Notes: a model not told the origin generated them from the letters alone. Shown: positions 8,125 through 15,744, counted from the stretch's first letter. The stretch: DNA of 64,000 bases from Velocimicrobium porci (GCF_009696045.1 NZ_VUMT01000014.1:19654-83653), one strand, 5' to 3'. Translations and numbers: made by a program.

Positions 8125-9147
8125 TCATCCCTCTTTTTTCTGTAAATTATAGAGTTCTTCCAGTCGCTTCTTTAAGAATTTTGTATCTTCTATCCAGTTT
8201 TTAAATGCTTCGATATTGTTAGTCCTGCGAGCTTTAGCATATTGGATGGTACAGTCCTTTTCCCATTCTTGGTAAATTTTATTTAAAAAGAACAATCCAT
8301 ATTTTTCAACATTAGTAGGATAGTCACGTTTCTTTGCCTGCTGACGTTTAGCGTAGAAATAAAGTGCTTCAAGGTCATCTTTCGGTGTATGACGTTTGAG
8401 ATAGTAGCAGGATTTGCCAGTTTCTTTATAAGGCAAGGAGCAATAATCAACAGTAGAGCGGTGAACAGGAAAAAATAATCTTTGACAGTACAAGCATTCT
8501 TTTGCAGTTTTTTTGCCTGTAAGATATTTTTGTAAATCCACAAGTAGAAACTCTAAAGTATTTGTGATGTGGTAAACCGTGTATGGTGTTCCATTAATCA
8601 TAGTCATTGTCGCAGTTAGTTTAAGATTATTCATTTCCTGTTGTAAAGAAGGAAATAAATTTTTTGTACTGCGTAACATTAAACTTTTTATATGAGCTTT
8701 GAAGTCAATGTTATGTAATGCAGAGGGTACGTAGCTACTTCTATCTTCAAAACAAAAATAGTCTGAAAGCAGATGATTTGTAAACTCATTCACAAAAAGG
8801 TCTGTGATGGTAGATAATTGTTTGCTTTTTAAATGTCCAGTGTTAAGTAAACTGCGGAGCGGTATATACAGTAAAGAAGAAAGTTCTTTTATCAATTCAA
8901 TACATTTATCCTGCATATCGGGTGCAGGGCAATTTATATTTATATATTGGATGCTTGAGCGTAGTTCTGCAATTTTTCCAATAATGTCGGTAAAGCGTTC
9001 GTCATTAAAGGTCGCAATTATATCATCAAAGTTTACACTGCTTATCATCATTGAATACAATCCATAATCAATCTTTACTTTCTGATGTTTTGTAATAATA
9101 GCAAAACTATCTTGCAAATCCACAAGTAATAAAGTTGTATCAGCCAT
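8125..9147 (-). CDS. Cys-motif cargo protein, resembles DUF6076
   Basis: The 340-residue soluble protein is transcribed opposite to its neighbours. In its C-terminal half it has a zinc-ribbon-like motif CLYCQRLFFP followed by DYC and SCYYLKR (about residues 217-252). The N-terminal half is helical and without known motifs. It resembles uncharacterised proteins of Firmicutes mobile elements grouped as DUF6076; I recall that grouping and cannot confirm it here. The start codon at 9147 follows GGAGTGTTA. It shares a 186-base divergent promoter region with the HTH gene at 9334. Confidence 0.7.
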   Translation of the reverse strand: MADTTLLLVDLQDSFAIITKHQKVKIDYGLYSMMISSVNFDDIIATFNDERFTDIIGKIAELRSSIQYININCPAPDMQDKCIELIKELSSLLYIPLRSLLNTGHLKSKQLSTITDLFVNEFTNHLLSDYFCFEDRSSYVPSALHNIDFKAHIKSLMLRSTKNLFPSLQQEMNNLKLTATMTMINGTPYTVYHITNTLEFLLVDLQKYLTGKKTAKECLYCQRLFFPVHRSTVDYCSLPYKETGKSCYYLKRHTPKDDLEALYFYAKRQQAKKRDYPTNVEKYGLFFLNKIYQEWEKDCTIQYAKARRTNNIEAFKNWIEDTKFLKKRLEELYNLQKKEG

Positions 9148-9333
9148 ATTAACACTCCTTTTTGGACAGGCAGTTAAAGTAATCTAAATGCAAGGTTAGT
9201 ACCAAGAAATTTCAACAGAAATGCCTTATAGTAGGTATTGTAACAGACAACCATCACAATTACCACTAGGAAACGGTCGACCAAATAAATAGTAGGTATG
9301 AGGTACATCGAATGTCAGAAAGGAAGTAGTGAG

Positions 9334-9525
9334 ATGACAAATAAAGAAATCAGAGAGCTTATGAAAAAAGAAAAGATTTATTTATGGCAGGTAGCTGAGG
9401 TGCTTGTTATTCATGAAACAACGCTAATAAAGCGTTTCCGTACCGAAATGTCGGATGACCATAAAAATCAAGTCTTAACAGCTATTCAAGTTATCAAACA
9501 GAGGAGAACTGCTGAAAAGGAATGA
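9334..9525 (+). CDS. Small helix-turn-helix protein (63 aa)
   Basis: The protein MTNKEIRELMKKEKIYLWQ has the pattern of a short HTH of the type used by element regulators: NKEIRELMKKEKIYLWQVAEVL then HETTLIKRFR. The ATG follows AAAGGAAG by 8 bases. It is 6 bases upstream of the next gene, so the two are likely one transcript. It is divergent from the gene at 8125-9147 and could control both, which is inference. Confidence 0.68.
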   Translation: MTNKEIRELMKKEKIYLWQVAEVLVIHETTLIKRFRTEMSDDHKNQVLTAIQVIKQRRTAEKE

Positions 9526-9531
9526 TGAGGT

Positions 9532-9885
9532 ATGGCGACAGGTAAGCGAACTAAAGTTACACCCTTTCAGCCATGGGAAACAAAGCATGCCGATGGTGTT
9601 GAGAAACGATATTTTAGACTTGGTGCAAGCATTATGGCTTCAGAGCCAATGAGAGACTTATCAGCTAGTGCCTTTCGTATATATTGTTATATGCGTATTG
9701 AATCAGCAGGAAAGCGAAGTTTCAAGTTTCCTTATACGAAGTATAAAAGTTTCATGAGTAGACCAACATTCTTCAAAGCATTAAAGGAACTGGAAGAGCA
9801 TGGATTTATTGAGGTCGTACAACACAATCGCAATCTGCGTAAGTCTAATATTTATATGTTTTCTGATAAATGGAAACAGCTTTAA
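9532..9885 (+). CDS. Winged-helix-like protein of mobile element (117 aa)
   Basis: Residues 25-117 (DLSASAFRIYCYMRIES, RPTFFKALKELEEHGFIEVV) have the layout of a winged helix similar to the N-terminal part of plasmid or phage replication initiators and regulators. The protein is too short to be a complete initiator. It directly follows the small HTH gene. A cluster of inverted and direct repeats begins 77 bases downstream, a plausible binding target. Confidence 0.65.
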   Translation: MATGKRTKVTPFQPWETKHADGVEKRYFRLGASIMASEPMRDLSASAFRIYCYMRIESAGKRSFKFPYTKYKSFMSRPTFFKALKELEEHGFIEVVQHNRNLRKSNIYMFSDKWKQL

Positions 9886-9961
9886 AACCGTATATATGGC
9901 TATAGATATAGTATATGTGTCAAATTTTTTAACAAGTGTTGGCAGTATAAATGGAATCCCT

Positions 9962-10058
9962 CTTGTAAAGAAATTTAACAGTGCGGTAGTTGGCAGAGGT
10001 TGTAAGGTGTAAAAATTCTTTACAAGATTTTAAGCGGTCTTGTAAAGAAACTTTACAG
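9962..10058. repeat. Cluster of TTGTAAAG repeats (candidate operator or iterons)
   Basis: CTTGTAAAGAAATTTAACAG at 9962-9981 is nearly repeated as CTTGTAAAGAAACTTTACAG at 10039-10058. The second copy contains the perfect palindrome TGTAAAG-AAA-CTTTACA. TTCTTTACAAG at 10016-10026 is the same core inverted. The cluster sits in the 229-base gap before the gene at 10115. Confidence 0.7.
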
Positions 10059-10114
10059 CCAAATGAAATATATTGCCTACGGCGGAAGTGGTGAAGCCGA
10101 GAAGGAGTGACAAA

Positions 10115-10402
10115 ATGAAAAGTAATTATAGAAGTGAAGTAATAAATGATAAAAATGGAGTACACATTACTCTTGATGAACAGACCAGAGAAAATCTGAA
10201 AATCATTGCAACGAAAACGAATGCATTTTTAGCAGAGCCAATGACACTTGAACAGTGTGAAGTACTTATCGGTAGCATTATTGATTTTTATTTTTCACAC
10301 AGTGATGACGTTGCAGAGTTTGAAGATTTCATAGATTACATAGCAGGCTTCATGGAATTGCTTGCTGACAATATGACGAGAGGTGGTAAATGTGAATGCT
10401 GA
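10115..10402 (+). CDS. Unknown 95-residue element protein
   Basis: An acidic small protein with a helical centre (LEQCEVLIGSIIDFYF) and a C-terminal GGKCEC. No family recognised. The ATG is preceded by GAAGGAG at 7 bases. It overlaps the next small gene by 11 bases, so they are translated together. Confidence 0.65.
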   Translation: MKSNYRSEVINDKNGVHITLDEQTRENLKIIATKTNAFLAEPMTLEQCEVLIGSIIDFYFSHSDDVAEFEDFIDYIAGFMELLADNMTRGGKCEC

Positions 10403-10550
10403 AAAGTTATTGCAGTACAGCATGGAATTATCCCTGTTGGCACAACTCCTGCAAAGTAAGCAAATTACAGAAACAGAGTATCAAAGAATAAAAATCAAAC
10501 TGATGAAAGAATATCACGTTCTTTCAGATATAACAGCTATGACAGCCTAG
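10392..10550 (+). CDS. SHOCT-like 52-residue peptide
   Basis: It starts at GTG 10392, preceded by AGAGGTGG, and reads VNAEKLLQYSMELSLLAQLL then SKQITETEYQRIKIKLMKE. The pattern of short linker, ITxxEYxxIKxxLxxxY is that of SHOCT domains, often found next to recombinases in Firmicutes elements. It overlaps the preceding gene by 11 bases. Confidence 0.65.
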   Translation: MNAEKLLQYSMELSLLAQLLQSKQITETEYQRIKIKLMKEYHVLSDITAMTA

Positions 10551-10556
10551 CTCATA

Positions 10557-10587
10557 GAATATTTTGCACCTCCGGTGCGAAATATTC
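10557..10587. repeat. 14 bp inverted repeat upstream of the recombinase gene
   Basis: GAATATTTTGCACC (10557-10570) pairs with GGTGCGAAATATTC (10574-10587) around a TCC loop, with one G-U pair. There is no T-tract after it. It lies 47 bases before the recombinase start and could act as an operator or translational control hairpin. Confidence 0.65.
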
Positions 10588-10634
10588 CATAAGGCTTCAT
10601 ATAAATTACTAAAATTTATTACGGAGGTAAAATT

Positions 10635-12404
10635 ATGGCGAATCCAACAGTAATGGTGCGTAAGGCTACCAAACAAGCGGTAAACAGAAGAAAGGGTGCT
10701 CATTTGAGTACCCTGCGTGTTGCCGCATACGCACGAGTTTCAACAGACAGTGCGGAACAGCTTGAAAGTTATCAGTCACAGGTAAAATATTATACGGAAT
10801 TGATAAACAGCAATCCCGAATGGCAGTTTGTGGGAGTGTATGCTGATGAAGCGATAACAGGCACACAGACCGCTAAACGTGATGACTTTAACCGCATGAT
10901 TAATGATTGTGTGAATGGAGAAATTGACCTAATCATTGTGAAAAGTATTTCAAGATTTGCACGAAATACGGTCGATACCCTTACATATGTTAGAAGTTTA
11001 AAGGAAAAGGGTGTTGCGGTCATGTTTGAGGAAGAAAACATTAACACCCTCACAATGGACGGAGAATTATTGCTGACAATTCTTAGTTCCGTGGCACAGC
11101 AGGAAGTGCAAAATATTAGTGAGCATGTTAAGCTGGGCTTGGCTATGAAGATGCAGAGAGGTGAAATGGTTGGTTTCAATGGTTGTTTGGGTTATGATTA
11201 TCATAAAGAGGATAAAACCATTACAATTAATGAAAAAGAAGCCGAAGCAGTCCGCTATATTTTTAACAGATATGTTGAGGGTGCAGGCGGTAAAATAATC
11301 GCTAGAGAATTGAAAAATCTTGGCTACAAAACCAAACGTGGCGATAGTAATTTCAGTGAACACGGAGTAATCGGTATTATCAAAAATGAGAAATACAAGG
11401 GTGACCTGTTGATGGGTAAAACCTTTACGACAGACCCGATAACAAAGCGTAGACTTGATAATATGGGTGAAGCAGACCAATATTACACAGAAAATCACCA
11501 TGAAGCCATTGTAAGCCGTGAATTGTGGGATAGAGCCAATGAAATATTGAATAAAAGAAAAGGCTCACATTCAAGAAGCAACGGAAAGCGTGACAAATAC
11601 AGCAGACAATTTTCATTCAGTTGTATGTTAAAGTGCGGTTTCTGTGGTGGCAATCTCACAAGAAGAACGTGGAACTCACGTACCGATTATAAAAAGGTTA
11701 TTTGGCAGTGTGTGAAGTCTACTAAGCATGGCAAAAGGGAATGTCCATATTGCAAAGGTGTACCCGAAGCATTGATAGAAGAAGCATTTGTAAGAGCGTA
11801 CAATGTTTTGTGTACCTATGATGGAGATTTTGTTGATGGGTTTATTGAGCATGTTAGAGCAGGATTGCAGGATAATGATACCGAGAAGGAATTGAAATCG
11901 GTAAACAAGAAAATTCAACGTTTAAAGGAACGCAAGAGCGGTCTTGTTGATATGCGTTTAGATGATAAGATAGACGAAGAAATTTATCAGATGAAAATTG
12001 CAGAGGTCAATCAAAAAATGGACGAGCTGTTATTAAAGAAGCAGTCATTAAAAGGTAAACAGAAAGACCAACAGGATATTAACAAACGTCTGTCAGAGTT
12101 TCAGAAAGTAATCAGTAAGCATGAAGTATTAAAGAAATTTGACCGCCATGTGTTTGAAAGCATCATTGACAGAGTTATTGTTGGTGAGAAAGCAGAAAAC
12201 GGAGTAATCAATCCGTACAAGCTGAAATTCATATTTAAAACTGGATATGAAAGAGATGAGGTTGCAAGTGAGCAACCTTTTTCTTTTGGAAATTCATGTT
12301 CCAATACCCACAACGATTGTGGTATAATTTCTCCACAAGGCGACAACGACACATGTGGAGACGGTTGTCAAATTATCCCTCAAAAAAGATACACCGAAAA
12401 TTGA
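10635..12404 (+). CDS. Large serine recombinase (integrase), C-terminus exchanged at attR
   Basis: The 589-residue protein has a resolvase catalytic domain (YARVSTDSAEQLESYQSQ, with the nucleophile Ser in RVSTDS at about residue 37), a recombinase domain (about 180-290), a zinc ribbon (CGFCGGNLTRR ... C ... CPYC, about 335-380) and a long coiled coil (about 410-480). It integrates and excises the element. The start follows GGAGG by 8 bases. The gene runs across the right repeat at 12346-12361, so its last 14 residues are encoded by host DNA. In the closed circle it would read into 5871-6033 and be 629 residues. The missing tail (53 residues) may matter for activity. Confidence 0.93.
   Translation: MANPTVMVRKATKQAVNRRKGAHLSTLRVAAYARVSTDSAEQLESYQSQVKYYTELINSNPEWQFVGVYADEAITGTQTAKRDDFNRMINDCVNGEIDLIIVKSISRFARNTVDTLTYVRSLKEKGVAVMFEEENINTLTMDGELLLTILSSVAQQEVQNISEHVKLGLAMKMQRGEMVGFNGCLGYDYHKEDKTITINEKEAEAVRYIFNRYVEGAGGKIIARELKNLGYKTKRGDSNFSEHGVIGIIKNEKYKGDLLMGKTFTTDPITKRRLDNMGEADQYYTENHHEAIVSRELWDRANEILNKRKGSHSRSNGKRDKYSRQFSFSCMLKCGFCGGNLTRRTWNSRTDYKKVIWQCVKSTKHGKRECPYCKGVPEALIEEAFVRAYNVLCTYDGDFVDGFIEHVRAGLQDNDTEKELKSVNKKIQRLKERKSGLVDMRLDDKIDEEIYQMKIAEVNQKMDELLLKKQSLKGKQKDQQDINKRLSEFQKVISKHEVLKKFDRHVFESIIDRVIVGEKAENGVINPYKLKFIFKTGYERDEVASEQPFSFGNSCSNTHNDCGIISPQGDNDTCGDGCQIIPQKRYTEN
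12346..12361 (+). other. Right attachment site (attR core)
   Basis: ACGACACATGTGGAGA, identical to 5855-5870. Upstream (element side) and downstream (rlmD side) bases differ from those at the left copy. Confidence 0.88.
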
Positions 12405-12663
12405 GGTTACAATGGAGCCTGATGAGGAGAGCAATTACACGCCAGAAGAAAAGGCTACTTATCAGAAGATTAAGGATTATGTGAAGGACAAGTATGGTGT
12501 GAATGTATCATCCTTATATATTGCACAGGTGAAGCGGATGTGTGGACTGGATTTGGGCGAGAATTATAATAAGTCAAAGAAGGAGAATCCAGTAGTAGTG
12601 CAGTGTCCGCAGGAGAAGGTGGAGTATATTAAGGATGCGTTGACGCACTTTGGTGTGATATAG
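12362..12663 (+). pseudogene. rlmD: Displaced C-terminal region of rlmD
   Basis: An open frame continues THVE with TVVKLSLKKDTPKIEV and ends DALTHFGVI*. Joined to 4526-5870 it is in frame and gives a 548-residue RlmD. The about 100-residue tail has a helical, basic middle (YQKIKDYVKDKYGVNVSSLY, IAQVKRMCGLDLGENYNK). I recall similar tails in other Lachnospiraceae RlmD-annotated proteins. In the integrated state it has no ribosome binding site; a GTG at 12355 is the only start near its front. It is probably silent while the element is in place. Confidence 0.85.
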
Positions 12664-12683
12664 AATAGGAGATGATTAATTGT

Positions 12684-13709
12684 ATGAAAACAAGGGAACT
12701 AGCTGCACTATCACAGATAGCAGAAATTTTATCGGATAATAATAAAAGTCCGATAATACCTTCCGAAGACATATGGAAAAAAATATTTTGTGGTGCAGGA
12801 TTAGAAGATTTATTTGAAGAACGTTCACCTCAATTTCGTATAGCTGACAGAGGTTATGGTTATGAAAAGGAGTTGTTTTTTAATGACAGGACATATAATG
12901 GTCTTTATGAAACATTTAAAGAGTTGGAATATCAACCAGAAAAGTTAATAATGCTTTTAAATAGTGTAGCGAATCGAATGTCAGTATATCGTATTTTTGA
13001 TTCTGATATGGAAGATACCATTAAGAAAAAATATACAAAAGTTAAAGGGACATATCTTGATGAGATGATGTCAAGTGTTGGTGATGAACAGAAAAATATT
13101 ATTTTATCAGAATTTGCATCAAAAGATTTTAATAAATTAAAGAGATATGTTAATATTATTAATTTGGATTTTTTGTATTGTGATGGAGAACTATGTGTAC
13201 AACCATTTACGGTAAGGAGTAATGAAAGTATCCAAGATTTAGACATCATTTCCAATTGGTTATACACAGAGCATAAGGATGTATACGAAAGTTATGAATC
13301 GGCTAAGAAGGAATTTGCGAATGGTGAGAGTGTATCTTGTATAATGCACTGTAGAAATATAATAACAGGTATTTTTTCAAGTCAAAAGTCACAACAAAGA
13401 AAATGGCTAGACGGTCTGCAAAAAGCTTGTCATCAAGATAAAAATATAAATAATGTACAAGCAAATAAAATTGCAGAGATGAAATATAATGAAAATAGTA
13501 GTGAAGAGAATGAAAGATATCAATATCCAAGATTTAAACTTTTTTATAGATTATATTCGTTTACCTGTGCATTAGGAGCTCATAAGAATGAGGGGAATAT
13601 GACTATATCTGGTGTTGATAACGAAGTGACAAGTATTGATGATGCATTGCTGGCATTAAGAATTACGGAGGATGCTTTGATATGGTTTTTTAAAACGTCA
13701 TTGTCATAA
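12684..13709 (+). CDS. Unknown accessory protein, possible HEPN-like C-terminus
   Basis: The 341-residue soluble protein starts MKTRELAALSQIAEIL and lies 20 bases after the rlmD tail. Its final third (CIMHCRNIITGIF, then YSFTCALGAHKNEG followed by DALLALRITEDALIWF) resembles the all-helical HEPN or abortive-infection C-terminal (AbiC-like) layout with an R...H-type pair. That is weak motif evidence only. The start at 12684 or 12672 is uncertain because AGGAG is either 12 or 0 bases away. Base use is more A+T-rich than the rlmD part. A defence function is possible but not shown. Confidence 0.6.
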   Translation: MKTRELAALSQIAEILSDNNKSPIIPSEDIWKKIFCGAGLEDLFEERSPQFRIADRGYGYEKELFFNDRTYNGLYETFKELEYQPEKLIMLLNSVANRMSVYRIFDSDMEDTIKKKYTKVKGTYLDEMMSSVGDEQKNIILSEFASKDFNKLKRYVNIINLDFLYCDGELCVQPFTVRSNESIQDLDIISNWLYTEHKDVYESYESAKKEFANGESVSCIMHCRNIITGIFSSQKSQQRKWLDGLQKACHQDKNINNVQANKIAEMKYNENSSEENERYQYPRFKLFYRLYSFTCALGAHKNEGNMTISGVDNEVTSIDDALLALRITEDALIWFFKTSLS

Positions 13710-13850
13710 AATATATTTGGTGACGAATCTTTTCATTAATCTATATGTGCAGAAAAATAATAAATTAATAACTTTTTGTTGATTCAATTTTTATTGGAGA
13801 AATTAATTAGGTAAGGTATAATAAAGAAAATACACCATGGAGGTTGTACT

Positions 13851-14279
13851 ATGGAAGATTTGCAAGAATACTTGAAAGAGAGATTAAATGAGTTTAGAAA
13901 AACTTATAATGTTGAATATTACTTAAATGCATATTCTGACAAGGAATTGAAAAGACAGTGGAAAAGTGATTATGAGCGGACAAGAGGACAATGGCAATCT
14001 ATAAAGAGTATTTCGGATGTGAAAAGATATGTAAATGGATTCGTTGGAACTGTAAAGCAGTTTCAGAATATAAAAGGATTATTTTCAGATGCATATGATA
14101 TGGACTTGGCTTTATATAGAGCAGTTTGTGCTATTCAAAAGATGGCACAATGTTACGATATAGAAGATTTTGATTTCCATATGTTTCAAAAAGACGATAT
14201 AGATGAAATGTTTGATACAATGTATCAATGGTTAGAAGAAATGAAAAATGTGAATATGCGTAGAGCAATGCAGGATTAA
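13851..14279 (+). CDS. Unknown 142-residue protein
   Basis: No family recognised. It is soluble and highly charged, with many Asp/Glu/Tyr and a helical pattern (LQEYLKERLNEFRKTYNVEYYL). GGAGG is 7 bases before the ATG. A TATAAT-like box at 13818 gives a likely promoter of its own in the 141-base gap. It probably forms a transcript with the zinc-ribbon gene 37 bases downstream. Confidence 0.6.
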   Translation: MEDLQEYLKERLNEFRKTYNVEYYLNAYSDKELKRQWKSDYERTRGQWQSIKSISDVKRYVNGFVGTVKQFQNIKGLFSDAYDMDLALYRAVCAIQKMAQCYDIEDFDFHMFQKDDIDEMFDTMYQWLEEMKNVNMRRAMQD

Positions 14280-14316
14280 ATGGTTCTAAATTTAAAGTGC
14301 AATGGAGGAAAAGGTT

Positions 14317-14991
14317 ATGTCAATTGTTAAATGCCCTAAATGTGGTAGAGAAGTATCAGATAGTGCAGAAGCGTGTACAAATTGTGGCTATGGAATTAAG
14401 GAACATTTTGAAGAAATTAAATGCAAGCAAGACGAAGAAAGACATGCTATATTAGAAAAGGCTAAAGAGGAAGAAAGACTGAAAAGAATAAAAGAAAAAC
14501 AGAAAGAAAGCGAAGCTACTATAGCAAAATTACAAGCAAATATAAAAGAAGGTAAAAAGATAGCAATCCCTTTATTAATATGGTCTGTTTTTTGGACTAT
14601 TATTTTGGCGGTATCAATCTTATATGATTTTAACGGACTAATTATTGTTTTCTCTGCTATTTGTGGCATTATTGGTTGGTTTATATTTTGTTTAAATTGG
14701 GCATCGACTAATGATTTAGTAAAGGATGTTGAACTTGCACAAAAAAATAGTGACGAATATGAGAGTGAAAAAATAAGACGAGCAGAAACCGCATATAAAG
14801 CAGCACAAATAAACGAGGCTAGAAGGAAAGAAGAAGAATCCTTAAAACATCCTAAATGCCCTTTGTGTGGGAGTACTAATACTCAAGTTATATCCACACT
14901 TAATCGTGCAGTTTCAATAGGTGCTGTTGGACTTGCGTCATCAAAAATAGGTAAGCAATACGAATGTAAAAAATGTAGACATAAATGGTAA
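14317..14991 (+). CDS. Zinc-ribbon membrane protein
   Basis: The 224-residue protein has an N-terminal zinc ribbon (CPKCGREVSDSAEACTNCG), a long charged coiled coil (about 35-90), two membrane segments (about 90-135), another coil and a C-terminal second zinc ribbon (CPLCGSTN ... YECKKCRHKW). This arrangement is common in uncharacterised Firmicutes proteins; no activity is known. GGAGG is 9 bases before ATG 14317. Confidence 0.7.
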   Translation: MSIVKCPKCGREVSDSAEACTNCGYGIKEHFEEIKCKQDEERHAILEKAKEEERLKRIKEKQKESEATIAKLQANIKEGKKIAIPLLIWSVFWTIILAVSILYDFNGLIIVFSAICGIIGWFIFCLNWASTNDLVKDVELAQKNSDEYESEKIRRAETAYKAAQINEARRKEEESLKHPKCPLCGSTNTQVISTLNRAVSIGAVGLASSKIGKQYECKKCRHKW

Positions 14992-15043
14992 AATAGTTTA
15001 AGGGATAGAATATTATTTTCGAGGTATCAAATATTTAAGTATT

Positions 15044-15089
15044 GACACCGATTCGCCCATAACGGTAAATCAAGTGGTGAGGCGGTGTC
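15044..15089 (+). terminator. Hairpin after the zinc-ribbon gene
   Basis: GACACCG (15044-15050) and CGGTGTC (15083-15089) form a 7 bp stem with a 32-base loop followed by ATTTC. A weaker candidate than the next hairpin. Confidence 0.45.
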
Positions 15090-15116
15090 ATTTCTTATAT
15101 TCATAAGTTATCAGAG

Positions 15117-15144
15117 AAGAAGGTTGAAAGATACCTTCTTTTTT
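15117..15144 (+). terminator. Terminator upstream of the truncated resolvase
   Basis: AAGAAGGT and ACCTTCTT form an 8 bp stem around an 8-base loop, followed by TTTT. Confidence 0.75.
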
Positions 15145-15181
15145 GACGCCTAAAATTAAATTACGGAAGGAGAATTAGGTT

Positions 15182-15592
15182 ATGATTTATGGTTATGGAA
15201 GAGTTAGCACAAAAGGAAAGGCAAAGGACGGGAACAGTCTGGAAGCACAGGAAAGGTTGATTAAGGAGCATGGAGCAGAGGTTATCTATATGGATTCATT
15301 TACTGGTACGAAGATGACCAGACCAGAATTTGATAAGTTGCTGAAAGAATTAAAAGCTGGTGATACGTTGGTAGTTGCAAAATTGGATGGGTTTGCAAGG
15401 AGCGTGTCACAGGCGAGTGACTTGATAACAAAGCCTATTGATGAAGGGATTCGTGTGGATGTATGCAATCTTGGTATTTTGGATAATTGTATTGATGCGA
15501 GAGTAGAAGTGGAAAAGAAACAGCAGAAAGAAATAGGAAAGCGAAGAGAAGATAGGGGAACACGGCATGGAAATTGGAAAATTATTGTGTAA
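15182..15592 (+). pseudogene. Truncated serine resolvase/invertase
   Basis: The N-terminal resolvase catalytic core is clear (MIYGYGRVSTKGKAKDGNSL, Ser at residue 9, then DSFTGTKMTRPEFDKLL, and GDTLVVAKLDGFARSVSQ). After GILDN the expected conserved helix (PTGKLIRN-like, then the FERDMI-like helix and DNA-binding part) is missing. The rest reads CIDARVEVEKKQQKEIGKRR and stops at residue 136. The stretch suggests an internal deletion that fused the core to a far 3' end. A remnant of a past recombinase, unlikely to be active. Confidence 0.75.
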
Positions 15593-15649
15593 AAGTATTA
15601 AAAGTGTGATACAATGAAAAATAAAATTTCAAAAATGTACATTTTTGCT

Positions 15650-15682
15650 GTCGTTTCCCTTGTAGGGGATGGGGATTGAAAT
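15650..15682. CRISPR. Solitary CRISPR-like repeat (33 bases)
   Basis: A 33-base stretch begins GTCGTTTCCC and ends GGGGATTGAAAT, with TCCC...GGGGA as a short internal stem. The GTCG front and GATTGAAAT end are the hallmark of type I (I-C-like) repeats. Only one copy is visible and no cas genes are present. The bases before it are AT-rich (TGTACATTTTTGCT), which is leader-like. The 5 last bases are within the target duplication of the adjacent IS. It is a candidate relic; chance resemblance cannot be excluded. Confidence 0.4.
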
Positions 15683-15744
15683 CTACAAAATTAGACAAAG
15701 GGTATGGTAAATCTTTCCTAATTATAATATAATAGTAACATAAT
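15678..15744 (+). repeat. Left copy of the 67 bp IS target duplication
   Basis: Identical over 67 bases to 17705-17771. It begins GAAATCTACAAAATTAG and ends TAGTAACATAAT. The outward bases differ (T before the left copy, A before the right), so the ends are well defined. Confidence 0.9.

Larger units (their letters stand above)
5855..12361 (+). mobile_element. 6.5 kb serine-recombinase integrative element inserted in rlmD
   Basis: The element is bounded by identical 16 bp repeats and its large serine recombinase gene ends across the right boundary, as is common for such elements. Contents in order: detached recombinase 3' end, an unknown 117-residue gene, J-domain protein, Cys-rich peptide, lipoprotein, a minus-strand Cys-rich protein, two HTH-type proteins, a repeat cluster, a 95-residue protein, a SHOCT-like peptide and the recombinase. 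No relaxase, coupling protein, type IV secretion gene or clear replication initiator is visible, so it would need help to transfer. The 3' end of the rum/rlmD gene is a known integration site for some streptococcal conjugative elements. The circular form would be 6491 bp. Confidence 0.87.

Noticed and set aside
12355..12663. Independent 102-residue gene starting at GTG 12355
   Set aside because: It has no ribosome binding site and continues rlmD exactly in frame, so it is better read as the displaced rlmD tail.
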